Below, one piece after another: positions 34,629 to 45,279 of a stretch of DNA of 48,513 nucleotides. Numbering within the stretch: the first letter of the stretch is position 1; each line of letters begins with the position of its first letter. The notes under the pieces were generated by a model, which saw nothing but the letters and a program-made list of their open reading frames with translations, had not been told where the DNA came from and did not search any database. Position numbers and translations under genes: made by a program. Source of the stretch: Seminavis robusta (lineage: Eukaryota; Bacillariophyta; Bacillariophyceae; Naviculales; Naviculaceae); NCBI GenBank assembly GCA_903772945.1, contig CAICTM010000792.1, positions 1 through 48,513 on the forward strand, written 5' to 3'.

Positions 34629-35891
34629 TCCTTTGGTTGGAACTTGAAGTCTTTACATTTAGACTGCCCTGGGCTGGTGATGACGGACACTAATACATCA
34701 ACATAATTTACGTGAAGGTCACGAATTGAATGACTCAATCTAAAGTAGATTTTAGCTCCCAGCAGCCCATCGCCAACTGTCGCAGGGATTACAGACTCAA
34801 ATTTGCTTTTAAAATCACTCACTGATTGGTGGAAAAGGAGATAATTTCCATACTGTAGCTACGCCCCCTTATTGTACATGTAAGATGCAATGCTCGCCAC
34901 TCCGGATCCCCTTCAATCAATTCTAGCTACACTAGCTCCAACTAGACTATTGAAGCTCGTTCGGAGCAGTGGCAGCCAGTAAGATCCTCCGACGCTGCTC
35001 CGCGGAGGCGGCTTGGTGTGGGTACCGCAGATTGAATCATTCGACGAAGCAAGTCTCAACACGTACACACGGAGGAATGGTGTGAACCGAACCCTCCACA
35101 ATCAAAAGGCAAGCTGAGAATCACATTCCTTTGCAAATTTGGAAACATTTCTCTCAAACACTGCTTCGGAACACTTCTCCTGAACACTTCTCCCGAACAC
35201 TTTCAGTATTGTCAAGTATTACTTCAGAATTATCAGTGGACAGTCTTTTAGTATTTTGCAGACAATTTTTGTTCACGATTTTTGTACCTTGTGCATCGCA
35301 CCGAACCGCACTGCACTGCACCGTACAGCACCGTATGAATTAAAAGCTTCAGAAATCCTGCCTTCAAGGAATGCAATATTCTTTAGAAATTTGGGGCCTG
35401 CTTGACAACCCTCGCTACTCGTGCCTCAACCACTGGATCCTTCCAACCACTGGATTCTTAAGCGGAACCTCTCGAGGATGGGGTAAAAAAGGGGTAAATT
35501 CGGCAATCGGAGTGGCATCGGCAGCTCTCTGGATCCAGCGGCAGCGGCAGGGGCAGCGGCAGCTCTCCGAGCACTTCCTTGGCGTCAAGTCAAGTCAGTT
35601 TCCTCTGGCTCCCATTTTTGAAGAAATTCTTTTTTGAGCATCATAGTGAGTTGGTAGATACACCCATAGCAGTTTAACCAATAGAGTCAACCTGGCAATA
35701 CTTTGAGATAGGGAATTCATAATTTGGACGTGCCGGTCGCAGTGGTGGTAGTGGCTTGGTTATTTTGTGATTGTGGAAGTGACGAACGGCCAGCCAAGTA
35801 GGGCAGCCATTTTCCCATAATTTTGCTGTCCAACTAAGGTCAGCTATTCTCTGTCCCCACTGTTTGCTCTGTGGGGCCAACCAAAAGAGCC
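34629..35891. other. intergenic region with several short tandem tracts
   Basis: It contains a copy of the direct repeat (35041-35102), imperfect GAACACTTCTCC repeats at 35150-35205, CACCGAACCGCACTGCACTG-type repeats at 35299-35335, and a GGCAGC-rich tract at 35537-35565. A minus-strand open frame at 35674-35880 begins only with TTG and has no recognised motif. Confidence 0.5.
35041..35102 (+). repeat. diverged direct repeat, copy 2
   Basis: The partner of 32324-32390, starting with the same 20 bases (TCGACGAAGCAAGTCTCAAC). It lies 3' of the Cys-rich membrane-protein gene. Confidence 0.75.
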
Positions 35892-36649
35892 ATGCCTACA
35901 GGGATGCGTCCCAGTAACCCTAGGAAGGCCCTGCCGGCCACTCCTGTTAGAAGAACCACCAAAATCGATGCGGGGGTTGCTTCCTTTGGAAAATTAACTG
36001 AGACAGGAAAGACTACCTATGTCAGAGGCATCCAAAGTATTAACTGATGCTCATGATGTACTTACCGACCGCACCTCAAAAGAGGAAAGCTGCCGAGGAA
36101 CTTACAACGGTCAGTCAGTACTTGAAGCAGTCTTCATCTGAGATTAGCCAGAATTTGAAGAAGCTTGCTTCTTTTCCTGGCTTTGATGACCGGACATTGG
36201 CTATTATTACTAAAGTCAATAAGGAAAACACTCCAACGAATTCACATGTACCATCCACGCCCATTGGGAAAGTTCAAGCTATGACCCTGGACAGTTCTAT
36301 CCAAACCACCACTACTACATCAACCCCCAGAAAAGCAGCACCGGTTAACGCCAAAGAACCGCCCAATTCTACTATACTAGCTCCAACTCCAGCTAATGGT
36401 TCTGTATATAATCGACGGGAATGCATTGCTGTGATCACTTCCTTCAAGAAAAACAGTCGTGATCGTGGTCAGGTGGTTCGAGAAACTTTGAAACAGAAGT
36501 ATGTGCCACTTGGCCGTTCAGGTCTCCTCAGGGTAGTCAAACAATTTGACGATCATGTGGAGAAAGGTGGAACCATTGACACTTTCCCCAATGACGAGTG
36601 GAATATCAAGAAGGGGAAAGCCTCTTACTGTTGGAGGAAACATACCTGA
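35892..36649 (+). CDS. HTH-like mobile-element-type protein, two overlapping frames (left copy)
   Basis: A 51-codon frame from the ATG at 35892 (MPTGMRPSNPRKALP...) ends in a TGA at 36045-36047 that overlaps the ATG of a 200-aa frame (36047-36649) as TGATG. The second product has a coiled-coil-like part (AEELTTVSQYLKQSSSEISQ), a Thr/Pro-rich linker, and a C-terminal region (ECIAVITSFKKN, then LKQKYVPLGRSGLLRVVKQF) that looks like a helix-turn-helix ending in a recognition helix. No DDE catalytic core follows. The layout suggests the 5' part of a transposon-derived gene, or one gene with a 1-nt shift. I cannot name the family. The right-arm copy is scrambled after the Thr-rich linker, so the left copy is the better reading. 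Confidence 0.45.
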
Positions 36650-38338
36650 CACCTCTTTACTATTGACTCGTGTATTAAACATCTAGTCCGGTTCGCATGC
36701 ATATTCATGATGCAAGGAACCGAGGGAGTTTTAGGTCTAAAGTATTGCGTGCAGCTTATATCCATTCAACTTGAAGAATAAACCTGCAACCCAGCAGAAA
36801 GATCACTTTTGCTTTTCAGCTTAATCTAAAACCAAATTACTCCCCAATAAGCTGCAGTATTACTAGCAAACAACACTGAAAAGCAAAAGGCCATCTCGAG
36901 CTACTACCGATCTCGAGATCGATATCAAGGTAAACCAAGTCAAAGACATCAAGTTCAATTGACTTGAAGTGAGTTAACACCTGCAACAGAGAAGAGGTGC
37001 GCAGAATCAGGCTCTAGCTACACTATAAAGGATACCAAACAGCTATAACAGGAAAGAGGTGCGTGCGCGGGAAGATTCCCATCTTCATTCTCATTTCGAC
37101 GTCACGGAAAATCAACTGTCAGTTTCGGCCGGAACTACAGCGATCCAAGCATACCACGTTGAAGAGAACAAGAAGACACACAAGTTGCGTGCTGGAAGCA
37201 AGGAAATCCGGCTGTTATTGCGAGAGTTATAGTCGATTACGTCATCGTGTCATCGCGCGTGATTTTCATCCGTCTCATCATAACGAGCAGAACTCATCAA
37301 ACGGCGATCAAGATAAGTCGCGACACAGGCGTTGCAAGCGAGAGGTCCCATACATCAATCGATAGAGGACATCTAGCCGCATGTCTGAGTATTAGTGCAA
37401 GCTTCTAACTCCAAGAATTGAGTGAGATAGGTTGATTCGAGTGATACAGTGCTACTGTGAAGAGAAACACAAAAATCACGAGGAAGCTCATAAGTATCCC
37501 GGAGAAGCAAAACTCCACCGTACAACTGTTTCGAGTGCTCAAACTCACACCGTGTACTTATCCAAGCATACGAAGGTCATCTGCAGAAGAACAGAGGCAA
37601 CGAAAGGACCAACAGAGGCAGTTCGCTACTACCCAAGGTCCCATACAAGAACACCACGAGTTCCACAGAACTACGTGAGCTGTCACAGACAGAGGCTATT
37701 CAGCCAGTACACCAAGAGTGCACGAAAAGAAGGCTATCCAGCCAACAAGAAGCTTTTACAGGCAACTACAAGAGTAGTGCCCGTCGTGAGATCCTTCTGC
37801 AGGAGTATCCACAACAGAACAGTTCCAACGAGAAACACAAGCTAGTTCCAAGGAACAAGCAAGCACAAGAGTGGCATACCACAACCAAAAGCAAGACCAT
37901 GAGATTCCAAGGATGAGGTGGTCGTGGTGGAGGAAGATACCCTTCTAGGGGGGTTAGGGGATTCAATTCCTCAGGAAGAAGCCATCAAGGAAGAGGCAAC
38001 AGCTACAGGAACCAGACAAAGAGTTCCAAGCGTCAGTTCCTCCTCCATCCAAATGGACAGGCTGACCACAGGTATTATCCTTTTGAGGAGACCCTGACAC
38101 ACATGTTCCAGGACCTAAGGATCATGCCTGAGTGGAATGATGTGCCACGGGCTTCATTGGCCATTGAGACTATGAAAAGTCAGGCACCACCCAAGCCGGA
38201 GAAGCCGACACTTCAGGCATCACTTTCTGATCCCAAAGTGCAAGAGTACGATGCTTTGGAACTCAGCGAGTACAAGGCAAAGTCATCCATCTACGATAAG
38301 TCGACTCGATCCTATGAGAACATTTCTCTCAACTTGGA
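36650..38338 (+). mobile_element. LTR-retroelement-like remnant (left copy, noisy)
   Basis: It contains a TATA-like CACTATAAAG at 37021, about 130 bp after an inverted pair (36806-36819/36876-36889), then a 400-bp leader. Frames with gag-like character follow: a Gly/Arg-rich patch around 37910-37950, then 38103-38330, which reads HMFQDLRIMPEWNDVPRASL and SDPKVQEYDALELSEYKAKS. The frame breaks repeatedly. The mirror copy differs from this one by many 1-nt indels, so either copy may hold errors. The element type is inferred from layout; no reverse transcriptase, integrase or protease is present. Confidence 0.4.
36806..36889. repeat. 14-bp perfect inverted pair
   Basis: CTTTTGCTTTTCAG at 36806-36819 and its reverse complement CTGAAAAGCAAAAG at 36876-36889 enclose 56 bp. 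The right arm retains the pair in degraded form near 39858-39941. They may be the terminal inverted repeats of a very small element, or part of an LTR promoter. Confidence 0.7.
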
Positions 38339-38386
38339 CTTCATTAAGCTTCGGTACAGTATGACACACTGTATGGTGGTTGCACC
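38339..38386. other. palindrome axis and spacer
   Basis: Left-arm AACTTGG (38331-38337) still pairs with CCAGTT (38385-38390). The unpaired spacer is about 48 bp and itself contains the perfect hairpin TACAGT-ATGACAC-ACTGTA at 38355-38373, so self-complementarity reaches almost to the centre. Confidence 0.85.
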
Positions 38387-40110
38387 AGTTTTGAGAATGT
38401 TCGTCATAGATCGAGTCGATCTTGTCGTAGATGGATGATTTGCCTTGTACTCGCTGAGTTCCAAAGCATCGTACTTCTTGGCAATTTGGGATCAACAAGT
38501 GATGCCTGAAGTGTCGGCTTCTCCGGCTTGGATGTGTGCCTGACTCTTCATGGTCTCAATGCCAATGAGCCAGTGGCACATCATCTCCACTCAGGCTTGA
38601 TCCTTAGGTCCTGGACAATGGTGTCAGGGTCTCCTCAAAAGGATAATACTCCGGTGTCAGCCTGTCCATTTGATGGAAGAGGAACTGACGCTTGGGACTC
38701 TTGGTTCTGTTCCTGTAGCTGTTGCCTCTTCCTTGTATGGCTTCTTCCTGAGGAATTTAATCCCCTACCCCCCTAGAAGGGTATCTTCTCTCCACACGAC
38801 CACCTCTTACCTTGGAAATCTCATGGTCTCTGCTGGTGTGGTATGCACTCTTGTGGTTGCTTTTCCTTGGAACTAGTTGTGTGTTCTCGTGGGACTGTTC
38901 TTGTGTGATACTCCTGCAGGAAAAATAAAAGGATCTCACGACGGGCACTACTTTTGTAGTTGCCTGTAAAAGTTTTGTGGCTGGGATAGCCTCTTTTTGT
39001 CACACTGGTTGTACTGCTGAATAGCCTCTTTGTCTGTGACAGCTCACGTAGTTCTGTGGAACTCGTGTGTCTCTGTTCTTGTTGGCGACTGGGTAGTAGC
39101 GGAACTGCCTCTGTTGGTCTTTCTGTTGCTCTCTGCTATCTGCAATGACTTGTGTATGCTTGGATATTACACGGTGTGAGTTTGAGCACTCGAAACAGTT
39201 GTACGGTGGAGTTTTGCTTCTCCGTGATACTTATGAGCTTCCCTGTGATTTTTGTGTTTCTTTCACAGTAGCACTGTATCCATCGAATCAACCTATCTCA
39301 CCAATTTCTTGGAGTTAGAAGTCTTGCACTAATACTCAGACGATGCGGCTAGAATGTCCTCTATCGATTGATGTATGGGACCTCTCGCTTGCAACGCCTG
39401 TGTCGGCGACTTATCTTGATCGCCGTTGATGTAGTTCTGCTCGTTGTGATGAGATGGTATCGAATCTCCCGTGTATTTTCGGCGAATGATATAACTTCGA
39501 TGGATAACAGCCGGTTTCCTTGCTTCCAGCACGCAACTTGTGTGTCTTCTTGTTCTCTTCACGTGTATGCTTGTGATCGCTGTAGTTTCCGGCCGAAACT
39601 GAATTTGATTTTCCGTGACGTTCGAAATGAGAAATGAAGATGGGAATCTTCGCTGCGCATGCACCTCTTTCCTGTTATGCTGTTTGGTATCCTTTATAGT
39701 GTAGCTAGAGCCCTCTGATCCTTTCTGCGTCACACTCTTCTCTGTTTGCGAAGGTGTAATGCTGTCGCATTCTTAGAGTCATCCTACTGTGTCCTTTGAC
39801 GTGGGTTTACTCGTCCTGATTCATTCGATCTCGGATCGGGTGTAGCTCGATGATGGCCTTTTGCTTTTCCGTGTTGTTTGCTAGTAATATTGCAGCTTAT
39901 TGGGGAGTAATTTGTTTTAGATTAAGCTGAAAAGCAAAAGTGATCTTTCTGCTGGTTTGCAGGTTTATTTTCAAGTTGAATGGATATAAGCTGCACGCAA
40001 TATCTTTAGACCTAAAACTCCTCGCTTCCTTGCATTGAATTATGCATGCGAACCGGATAGATGTTTAATACTACGTGTCATCCGTAAGAGGTGTCAGAAG
40101 ATAAATATAT
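38387..40110 (-). mobile_element. LTR-retroelement-like remnant (right copy, noisy)
   Basis: This is the reverse-complement counterpart of 36650-38338. It shares the gag-like patch (PKLNEVQVERNVLIG-type reading on the minus strand), the leader with AAGAAATTGGTGAGATAGG, the TATA-like box and the inverted pair. It differs from the left copy by frequent single-base insertions and deletions, not mainly substitutions. No intact frame. Confidence 0.4.
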
Positions 40111-40881
40111 CCATCACAACAGTTAATGAGTGCTCTTCCCCTTCTCTGCTATTCCACTCGTCATTGGGGAAAGTGTCAATGGGTTCCACCTATTCTCCCA
40201 CATGATACGATCCCGAATGTTTGACTACCCTGAGGAGACCTTGAACGGGCCAAGTGGCAATACTTCTGTTTCAAAGGTTTCTCGAACCCACCTGGACCAC
40301 GATCACGACTGTTTTTTCCTTGAGGATAGTGATCCAGGCATATGCATTCCCGCATCGATTATATACAGAACCATTAGCTGGAGTTGGAGCTAGTATAGTA
40401 GAATTGGGCGGTTCTTTGGCGTTAACCGGTGCTGCTTTTCTGGGGGTTGATGTAGTAGTGGTGGTTTGGATAGAACTGTCCAGGGTCATAGCTTGAACTT
40501 TCCCAATGGGAGTGGATGGTACATGTGTAATCTGTGGAGCTGCTTGTTCCTTATTGACTTTAGTAATAATAGCCAATGTCCGGTCATCAAAGCCAGGAAA
40601 AGAAGCAAGCTTCTTCAAATTCTGGCTAATCTCAGATGAAGACTGCTTCAAGTACTGACTGACCGTTGTAAGTTCCTCGGCAGCTTTCCTCTTTTGAGGT
40701 GCGGTCGGTAAGTACATCATGAGCATCAGTTAATACTTTGGATGCCTCTGACATAGGTAGTCTTTCCTGTCTCAGTTAATTTTCCAAAGGAAGCAACCCC
40801 CGCATCGATTTTGGTGGTTCTTCTAACAGGAGTGGCCGGCAGGGCCTTCCTAGGGTTACTGGGACGCATCCCTGTAGGCAT
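40111..40881 (-). pseudogene. HTH-like mobile-element-type gene (right copy, disrupted)
   Basis: Mirror of 35892-36649. The short frame starting at 40881 and the following frame from 40726 match the left copy up to about residue 60 (AIITKVNKE). After this the sequence carries substitutions, a few-base insertion and then many 1-nt insertions, and the HTH-like C-terminus is lost by frameshift after NGSVYNR. Confidence 0.6.
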
Positions 40882-42127
40882 GGCTCTTTTGGTTGGCCCC
40901 ACAGAGCAAACAGTGGGGACAGAGAATAGCTGACCTTAGTTGGACAGCAAAATTATGGGAAAATGGCTGCCCTACTTGGCTGGCCGTTCGTCACTTCCAC
41001 AATCACAAAATAACCAAGCCACTACCACCACTGCGACCGGCACGTCCAAATTATGAATTCCCTATCTCAAAGTATTGCCAGGTTGACTCTATTGGTTAAA
41101 CTGCTATGGGTGTATCTACCAACTCACTATGATGCTCAAAAAAGAATTTCTTCAAAAATGGGAGCCAGAGGAAACTGACTTGACTTGACGCCAAGGAAGT
41201 GCTCGGAGAGCTGCCGCTGCCCCTGCCGCTGCCGCTGGATCCAGAGAGCTGCCGATGCCACTCCGATTGCCGAATTTTACCCCTTTTTACCCCATCCTCG
41301 GAAGAGAGGTTCCGCTTAAGAATCCAGTGGTTGGAAGGATCCAGTGGTTGAGGCACGAGTAGGCGAGGGTTGTCAGCAGGCCCCAAATTTAAAGAATATC
41401 GCATTCATTGAATGCAGGATCTCTGAAGTTTTTAATTCGTATGGTGCTGTACGGTGCAGTGCAGTGCGGTTCGGTGCGATGCACAAGGTACAAAAATCGT
41501 GAACAAAAATTGTCTGCAAAATACTAAAAGACTGTTCACTGATAATTCTGAAGTAATACTTGACAATACTGAAAGTGTTCGGGAGAAGTGATCAGGAGAA
41601 GTGTTCGGGAGCAGTGTTTGAGAGAAGTGTTCCCAAATTTGCAGGGGAATGTGATTCTCAGCTTGCCTTTTGATTGTGGAGGGTTCGGTTCACACCATTC
41701 CTCCGTGTGTACGTGTTGAGACTTGCTTCGTCGAATGATTCAATCTGCGGTACCCACACCAAGCCGCCTCCGCGGAGCAGCGTCGGAGGATCTTACTGGC
41801 TGCCACTGCTCCGAACGAGCTTCAATAGTCTAGTTGGAGCTAGTGTAGCTAGAATTGATTGAAGGGGATCCGGAGTGGCGAGCATTGCATCTTACATGTA
41901 CAATAAGGGGGCGTAGCTACAGTATGGAAATTATCTCCTTTTCCACCAATCAGTGAGTGATTTTAAAAGCAAATTTGAGTCTGTAATCCCTGCGACAGTT
42001 GGCGATGGGCTGCTGGGAGCTAAAATCTACTTTAGATTGAGTCATTCAATTCGTGACCTTCACGTAAATTATGTTGATGTATTAGTGTCCGTCATCACCA
42101 GCCCAGGGCAGTCTAAATGTAAAGACT
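40882..42127. other. intergenic region (mirror of 34629-35891)
   Basis: It carries the same tandem tracts and direct-repeat copy as the left arm. Between about 41145 and 41680 it differs from the left copy by a mix of substitutions and small indels, whereas the stretches on either side are nearly identical. Confidence 0.6.
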
Positions 42128-44114
42128 TCAAGTTCCAACCAAAGGATCAACATTCAAAAAGAGAGTCATCGTCACTGGGTGCATTGGTATCCAGGTCATT
42201 CTCCATTGGCATGTGATTGCCACGTGCTGGGGCTGCGCTGGCATGAGGTGCGCTTGCTTGAGGTGCCGCTTCCTGGACTGGCAACTCTTTTTGGTAAACT
42301 TGCACCGGTGTGCCGCCCTCCAATATCTCCTCCCTTGGGATTCCCCTGGGGGAAAAAAAAACCCCCTTTTTTCTTCCCCCCTCATCCTACCCCCAAAAGA
42401 CCCCATTCCCCTTTGGGGCCCGGTGTGCCTGGTTGCACAGAAGCCAGCACTGGTCTGCGCCTTAGGGCTCTCCTCTTTGTTCGCAGAGCGGAATCGATGA
42501 ACGAGGTAGAATCCAGCAACGAGGAAAACAAAGCCAATGACCGCGCACACAATTCCCACAATCAGAACCACCATCTTGCCTCCATCATCGTCTTCCTCAG
42601 CGGCAGCCTGCGGCTGGGGCTTACCACTACAGCGAAGCCCCGGACAAGAAAGTTGACTTTCGCACTCAATCCATGCCAATATCTCTTCAATGCAGTCTCC
42701 ACATTCACACTCCATTGGAATATCTTGACAAGCGCTCACTGCATCACCACAAGTTGACACTCCGCTCAAGATGTTGCTGTAGCAGGCAATACAGCCGTCG
42801 ACTTCGGGGGCAGACCATTTGGATCCGCAAGTGCGCATGCTGTTGTATTTCGTCTGGCAAATAGGCATCAAGGGAGTGACTGAGACGGGGCTTTCGGGCG
42901 AATAGGTGGGTGTCTCTTTGTCGGGTGTTACTGGGGCAGTTTCTTCCTGATCGCTGGTGCAACCCGCCACAGTTTCCCCTGCACAGCTGAAGGAGCTTCG
43001 TTCTCCAAACGCCAGACAGCCAATCAATTTACCATTACAATAATTGTAGCAATCACAGGCTGCCGTGGTAAACTTGAGCAATTGGGAGCACGTCTCATTG
43101 GTGTTGGCGACAGTCACTGCACAGACGCTGGTGGCAGCTGTTTGGCTGGGAGGTGTTGTGGGAAGGACTGTTTGTGCAGGGCGTATTGTTGGTACGTCGG
43201 GAGCCACTGTTTGTACTTCGGGAGGTTTTGTTTGCAAACTCGGCTCTGGCGGTACTGAGGCCACGGGTATTTGCAAAAATGTGCTCCCGTCCTCGGCTGC
43301 TGGTGGCGGTGGGTTGGATGGGTCCAAGAAAGTCTCATCAGGAGGTGCTGGTGTTGGATCAGGTTTGAACAAGATTGGAGCAACGAGTTAGATATCCTGT
43401 GGCGAAAGCTGCTGCATCCCTGCCCGGCGATTCGCATCATATCGTACCTGGGTCTTCTTCATTGGGTAAGATGAAGCATCCCAAAGCAGCAATCTCATCT
43501 GTGGTGCTGCACTGTAAATTGACGCGTTCACTGGGGCACGAAGTGGCCCCGGCGGCCTGGGCTGCAGATTCACACGAGTATGCCATTTGCATCTTGTCGC
43601 CACTTCCGCACACTGTACATGCATCACATTCAACACCATTCCATGAGGCTGAACAGGTCCATGTCTCAGCGTCAAAGTCGAGACAGATATTGTTACCATC
43701 AACATCCATGCAATCCTCGGGACCTTCTTCATAGGGTAAGATAAAACAATCCTGAGCAGACCCCTCTGTAGTGCACGCTACATTGACCATGTCAGTTGGG
43801 CACATAGTGGCCCCAGCGGCCTGGGCCGCAAGTTCACACGAGTATCCCACAGGTGATTCATCGCCACTTTCGCACATGGCACATGCATCACATGCGACAC
43901 CATTCCACTCTACTAAACATGACCAAGTCCCCGCATCAAAGTAGATACAGACCGCATTGCCATCAATATCCAGGCAATCCCCGGAAAGAAGGTCTCTGTC
44001 GGCTAATGTCCTGAAATCGCTGGCCAGGTGTCGAAACGCTCGTGGCTCTCCCATCACTGGAGACAATGCCAACGCTAGGACGAGAAGTGCGTTCAAAAAG
44101 TTCCCGGTCCACAT
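42128..44114 (-). pseudogene. cysteine-rich type I membrane protein (right copy, tail frameshifted)
   Basis: Mirror of 32711-34628, with exon 1 at 43448-44114 and exon 2 from 43347 downwards. The signal peptide, Cys-rich modules, stalk and transmembrane helix are as in the left copy, with one Pro-to-Thr change near 43134. The stretched patch at 42330-42443 adds 50 bp, which is not a multiple of three. After the shared tail residues KAQTSAG the protein continues in another frame to a stop at 42128, replacing the acidic tail end. The frame stays open only by chance. If the patch is an artefact, this copy is intact. Confidence 0.75.
42330..42443. other. homopolymer-stretched patch unique to the right arm
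   Basis: These 114 bp replace 64 bp of the left arm (34382-34445). Read on the plus strand, the order of bases follows the left-arm reverse complement, but single bases and short runs become long runs (GG to GGGGG, A to nine A, C to CCCCC, TTTT to TTTTTT). Such run-length distortion is typical of consensus error rather than mutation. Confidence 0.8.
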
Positions 44115-45279
44115 GGTTGGCTTTTGTTTTATTAGCCAAGGTGGCTGTATTGTTCGAATCTCGTTGGTTGCTTTCCTGTTTGCTTACACGTATTATTGTG
44201 GGGAGGGATGTAATAAGGAGCCGAAGCCCTGTCGACTCGATTGGAATAGGAACAACCCTGGGCTTCTCATGTTGCCTCGAGTTATCACAGTTCCAACCTG
44301 CTTCGGGTGCTAGTTTTCGTGGTGTTGCCACATGTACTGCGCAACAGATAGTCGGGGAGCTTGAGTTCAACCATCTAAGATTACTCAATTGACACTCTCG
44401 ATTGGATGCATTTGGCTTTGGTTGTCAAGGCCCCATTGCGAAGGGTTCGGTCCGCACCATTCATCCATGCTATGTGTTCCCGTTGAGACTTGCTTCGTCG
44501 ACTCCGCTGATACCTGGTACCTACCGGATGATGCTTCAAGACGACACACGATACTATTCTCTGCACAACCTATTACTACAGCGGTCGGTGGTCGGTGGAG
44601 TATGGAATCTTCCCTTTTGCTACGCGGCGATGAAGTTCAGAAGAGACGATGCTTGAATTCTCGGGGATTCCCAAGGCTGGCTTTTGTAGCGAACTTCTTA
44701 TTTTGGGGATGCAGGAAGTTGATTGCGTAGTAGAGGCTGTAGTAGTTGGATCTGTCCCTCAGTTGCTTGAGATGCAACCAACCGGAGAGGATCTTCGGGG
44801 AAGGGATTTCTAGGAGCTCTCTGAGGCTACATAGGAGGATCCTGAAGGCAACAAAGCAACACGCGGTTTGATGAGACTATTCTCTCACCGATGGAAGTTC
44901 TAATGTATTGAAAGTCAACAGAAGGGAAACACTGGCAGTAAGCACAAAGAGGTGGATACATTTCTGCTCATGAGACTACCCCAAACCAATGGAAGACGCA
45001 CCGTGAAGAAATAGCTGTGCAGGAAAGCTCAATAGGCAAATATCAGTGTACATACAAAACGAGCACTGATCTTTGTCCAAACGAATGAACCGAGTTCGCT
45101 AGCTAGCTAGTAGAGTCGAGTCGAGTTGAGAGGCACTGGCTGCTCTGTTACTTGGTCAATCATCCAGGTTCAGGCTGAATCCACAGTCGAATTTGTTGAT
45201 TTGGATCTCCATTTGCGCGCTGGTGTGGTGATTCGAAGTACGAACTACACTGTATGCTTCCATGCTTCCTTGTGGTCGT
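44115..45279. other. intergenic region (mirror of 31546-32710)
   Basis: Nearly identical to the left-arm counterpart. One visible difference is a TAGCTAGCTAGTAGAG stretch near 45100, where the left arm has a different short sequence. No gene is supported. Confidence 0.6.

Noticed and set aside
35674..35880. 68-codon minus-strand frame mirrored in both arms
   Set aside because: Mirroring only reflects arm identity. It starts with TTG and no motif is recognised.
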